From the NCBI GenBank assembly GCA_005239585.1, contig SBBU01000196.1, positions 1 to 8,178 on the forward strand: a stretch of DNA of 8,178 nt. The letters run 5' to 3'. This document shows positions 6,725 through 8,178 of this stretch, piece by piece; within the stretch, counting starts at the first letter, position 1; each line of letters starts with the position of its first letter. The notes beneath the pieces are model-generated. The model ran no database searches, was not told the origin of the DNA, and saw only the letters and a list, made by a program, of their open reading frames with translations. A program made the position numbers and the translations under genes. The stretch is from Planctomycetaceae bacterium (GTDB lineage Bacteria > Planctomycetota > MHYJ01 > SBBU01).

Positions 6725-7933
6725 ATGACACCATATCACAAAAGAGAAATTACTACCCTATTGATTGAGGCGCTCGAAAGCATGCCTGTTGTTATATTGA
6801 CTGGCATGCGACAGGCTGGAAAAAGCACGATTTTACAGCAAGAGCCAACCCTTGCAAAAAGAAGGTATATTTCCCTTGATGATTACGCGTCTCTTGAGGC
6901 CGCCGAGCGAGATCCAGAGTCATTGCTCTCGGGTGATCAGCCAATAACTATCGATGAGGCACAGAGAATGCCACAGTTGCTGCAACTTGTAAAGAGAATT
7001 GTGGACAAAAAAAGAAAACCGGGCCAGTTTCTCCTTAGTGGTTCTGCAAATTTTCTCCTCCTAAAGCAAATGACAGAGTCCCTTGCAGGCAGGGCTGTAT
7101 ACCTCACACTTTACCCGATGAGCCGCAGAGAAATCACAAGAACCACGACCGAAAAACCTGCCCTTGTTGAATTCCTTGACTCTGGCAAGTGGCCTCGGAA
7201 AGAAATTGAACCCGTTAAAGAGGGTGAAGTTCTTCAAGGAGGCATGCCCTCTGTATGCCTTGGCGAAGTCGAGAACCCCTCGATATGGTTCAAAGGGTAT
7301 GAGCAGACATATCTGGAACGCGATGTAAGGGCAATCTCACAGGTTGCAGATCTGATCTCCTTCCGCAACCTCCTTCATCTAACAGCGCTGAGAACTGGAC
7401 AAGTGCTCAACCAGAGTGATCTTGGGCGTGATGCAAAATTGAACTCAACCACTGTTCGACGATACCTCTCACTATTTGAGGTGTCATTTCTGACATTCAC
7501 AATGCCTCCATATATACCAAGCCGTTCAGCAAGACTGATCAAGTCACCCAAAATATATTTTGCAGATTCAGGGATTGCTGCCTACCTCTCTGGCATCGAT
7601 AGATCTGACAACCTCTTCTGGTCAATATATGAGACATATATCATTCAAAATCTTGTTGCAATTTGTGCAGCAAGACTCCCAAGAGCTCAGTTGCATTTTT
7701 GGAACATCCAGGGACGCCATGAGGTCGATGTCGTCATGGAATTCCAACGCCAAGTCGTTGCAATTGAGATAAAAGGAGGCAGCAGATGGAAAGAGAGAGC
7801 CCTCTCTGGATTGCGTGCCTTTATAGATAGGGCAAACCGATGCGATGCTGGCATACTTGCATATAATGGGTCTGAGATAGTAAGCCTTGGCAATCGCATA
7901 TGGGCAGTGCCTGTCTCACTTTTGATCTCATAA
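6725..7933 (+). CDS. AAA_14/DUF4143 family ATPase with PD-(D/E)XK-like C-terminal domain
   Basis: This 402-residue protein matches the widespread AAA ATPase family annotated as AAA_14 plus DUF4143, whose cellular role is poorly understood. The N-terminal AAA domain has Walker A GMRQAGKST at 27-35, Walker B ITIDEAQ with D77-E78, and a sensor-1-like LLSGSAN at about 103-109. A central segment with YLERDVR and a helical DNA-binding-like stretch (LNQSDLGRDAKLNSTTVRRYL) is typical of the family. The C-terminal part reads HEVDVVMEF...VAIEIKGG. E333, D335, E348 and K350 fit the D-X(12)-E-x-K pattern of the PD-(D/E)XK nuclease fold. Length is normal for the family. The gene has its own strong promoter and lies alone between two copies of the nrdJ 3' end, which suggests acquired DNA. 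No partner antitoxin or nuclease gene is adjacent. Whether it cuts DNA or drives its own movement is speculation. Confidence 0.9.
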   Translation: MTPYHKREITTLLIEALESMPVVILTGMRQAGKSTILQQEPTLAKRRYISLDDYASLEAAERDPESLLSGDQPITIDEAQRMPQLLQLVKRIVDKKRKPGQFLLSGSANFLLLKQMTESLAGRAVYLTLYPMSRREITRTTTEKPALVEFLDSGKWPRKEIEPVKEGEVLQGGMPSVCLGEVENPSIWFKGYEQTYLERDVRAISQVADLISFRNLLHLTALRTGQVLNQSDLGRDAKLNSTTVRRYLSLFEVSFLTFTMPPYIPSRSARLIKSPKIYFADSGIAAYLSGIDRSDNLFWSIYETYIIQNLVAICAARLPRAQLHFWNIQGRHEVDVVMEFQRQVVAIEIKGGSRWKERALSGLRAFIDRANRCDAGILAYNGSEIVSLGNRIWAVPVSLLIS

Positions 7934-7995
7934 CCAACCGCAAAGGCACCTGCTACAAGTGTCTAAACTGCGGAAATACCATGGGATGCTCGTAA
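7927..7995 (+). pseudogene. Detached second copy of the nrdJ 3' end
   Basis: In a frame different from the ATPase, this stretch reads [20 protein letters not shown] followed by CS and TAA. The NrdJ tail reads [20 protein letters not shown] followed by CS. Recognisable homology begins at about 7930 and there is no upstream reductase sequence, so it is a remnant and not a gene. The seven base differences from the proximal copy include silent changes, pointing to a diverged nrdJ as source of one copy. The ATPase stop (7931-7933) overlaps its first bases. Confidence 0.85.
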
Positions 7996-8079
7996 AGCTA
8001 ACGGGTTACGGGATTTAAGAATACAAGTTTCATTCGGTGGATCCACAAGCATGCGTTCCATTATCACTATCGCAAGCTT

Positions 8080-8109
8080 GAAAAATTCCCGAACGTTCGG
8101 GAATTTTTC
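8080..8109. terminator. Strong bidirectional intrinsic terminator (30-bp perfect palindrome)
   Basis: Bases 8080-8094 are the exact reverse complement of 8095-8109: an A-rich flank, a GC-rich TTCCCGAA/TTCGGGAA stem and a T-run, symmetric on both strands. As RNA it forms a stem of about 13 bp with a tight ACGT loop and a U-tract. It lies 85 bp after the distal nrdJ tail and no other clear terminator follows nrdJ, so it probably ends both ATPase and read-through nrdJ transcripts. Confidence 0.85.
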
Positions 8110-8178
8110 CTCCCTGTATGTGGCGCTTTACCCCTCCCCTATGCTAAACGCGATACTTCGTACATGTAAGCTCGTAGA
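8110..8178. other. Right edge, nothing identified
   Basis: No open frame of note occurs on either strand. The 8-bp palindrome TACATGTA at 8161-8168 is short enough to be chance. Confidence 0.4.

Larger units (their letters stand above)
6594..7995 (+). mobile_element. Candidate one-gene cassette inserted at the nrdJ 3' end
   Basis: The unit from the end of the proximal repeat to the end of the distal repeat is 1402 bp. It contains a promoter, one AAA_14/DUF4143 ATPase gene and a second nrdJ 3' end. Direct repeats made of a gene's terminal codons, with the gene kept intact, are the hallmark of elements that integrate into a gene end and restore it. No integrase, transposase or terminal inverted repeat is visible, so the mechanism is unknown. 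The ATPase's own stop codon lies at the edge of the distal repeat. A local segmental duplication or homologous exchange with a related nrdJ locus are alternatives. Confidence 0.5.

Noticed and set aside
6594..7995. Classical insertion sequence around the ATPase
   Set aside because: No transposase and no terminal inverted repeats; the flanking repeats derive from nrdJ.
8115..8178. Possible match of the right edge (TGTGGCG...) to the first 30 bases of the window
   Set aside because: Only a short, gapped resemblance; not distinguishable from chance.

Overview
The window is bacterial chromosomal DNA of moderate GC content. It holds five protein genes that can be supported: a Kelch-repeat protein, a short EamA-type membrane protein, the ribosome-assembly GTPase Der, a cobalamin-dependent class II ribonucleotide reductase (NrdJ), and an AAA ATPase of the AAA_14/DUF4143 type. 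The phylum cannot be fixed from the sequence. NrdJ makes deoxynucleotides without oxygen, which fits an anaerobic or facultative lifestyle. No rRNA, tRNA, CRISPR array or recognisable transposase or integrase gene is visible.

Left part (1-1800). Bases 1-267 hold no convincing gene. A Kelch beta-propeller gene follows. Its longest ATG-started frame is 436-1329, but Kelch coding continues in frame upstream to about 343. A signal-peptide-like start (ATG at 268) lies in that same frame, separated by a single TGA at 331. The TGA sits inside a perfect 11-bp inverted repeat, so the 5' end of this gene looks damaged. The small EamA gene runs convergently on the minus strand and ends 9 bp from the Kelch stop.

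Centre (1843-6593). der is followed by a 344-bp intergenic region with unusually rich regulatory content. It contains a near-consensus NrdR box, a hairpin plus T-run, a TTGAAT/TATTAT promoter candidate, and a predicted RNA leader. The leader is a 16-position closing stem around three hairpins, ending just before the nrdJ ribosome binding site. NrdJ itself appears complete, with radical and redox cysteines, a TSCPD domain and a cysteine-rich tail.

Right part (6594-8178). The last ~66 bp of nrdJ occur a second time, 1402 bp downstream, with a 39-bp perfectly identical core. Between the copies lies exactly one gene, the AAA_14/DUF4143 ATPase. It carries a C-terminal PD-(D/E)XK-like signature and has its own perfect-consensus promoter, which predicts a nearly leaderless mRNA. 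The layout resembles a one-gene cassette that entered the 3' end of nrdJ and supplied or duplicated the gene's terminal codons, as site-specific elements do at tRNA genes. A 30-bp perfect palindrome beyond the second copy is probably the terminator that originally served nrdJ.

The two points most worth following up are the structured, NrdR-box-associated nrdJ leader and the ATPase cassette flanked by nrdJ 3'-end repeats.
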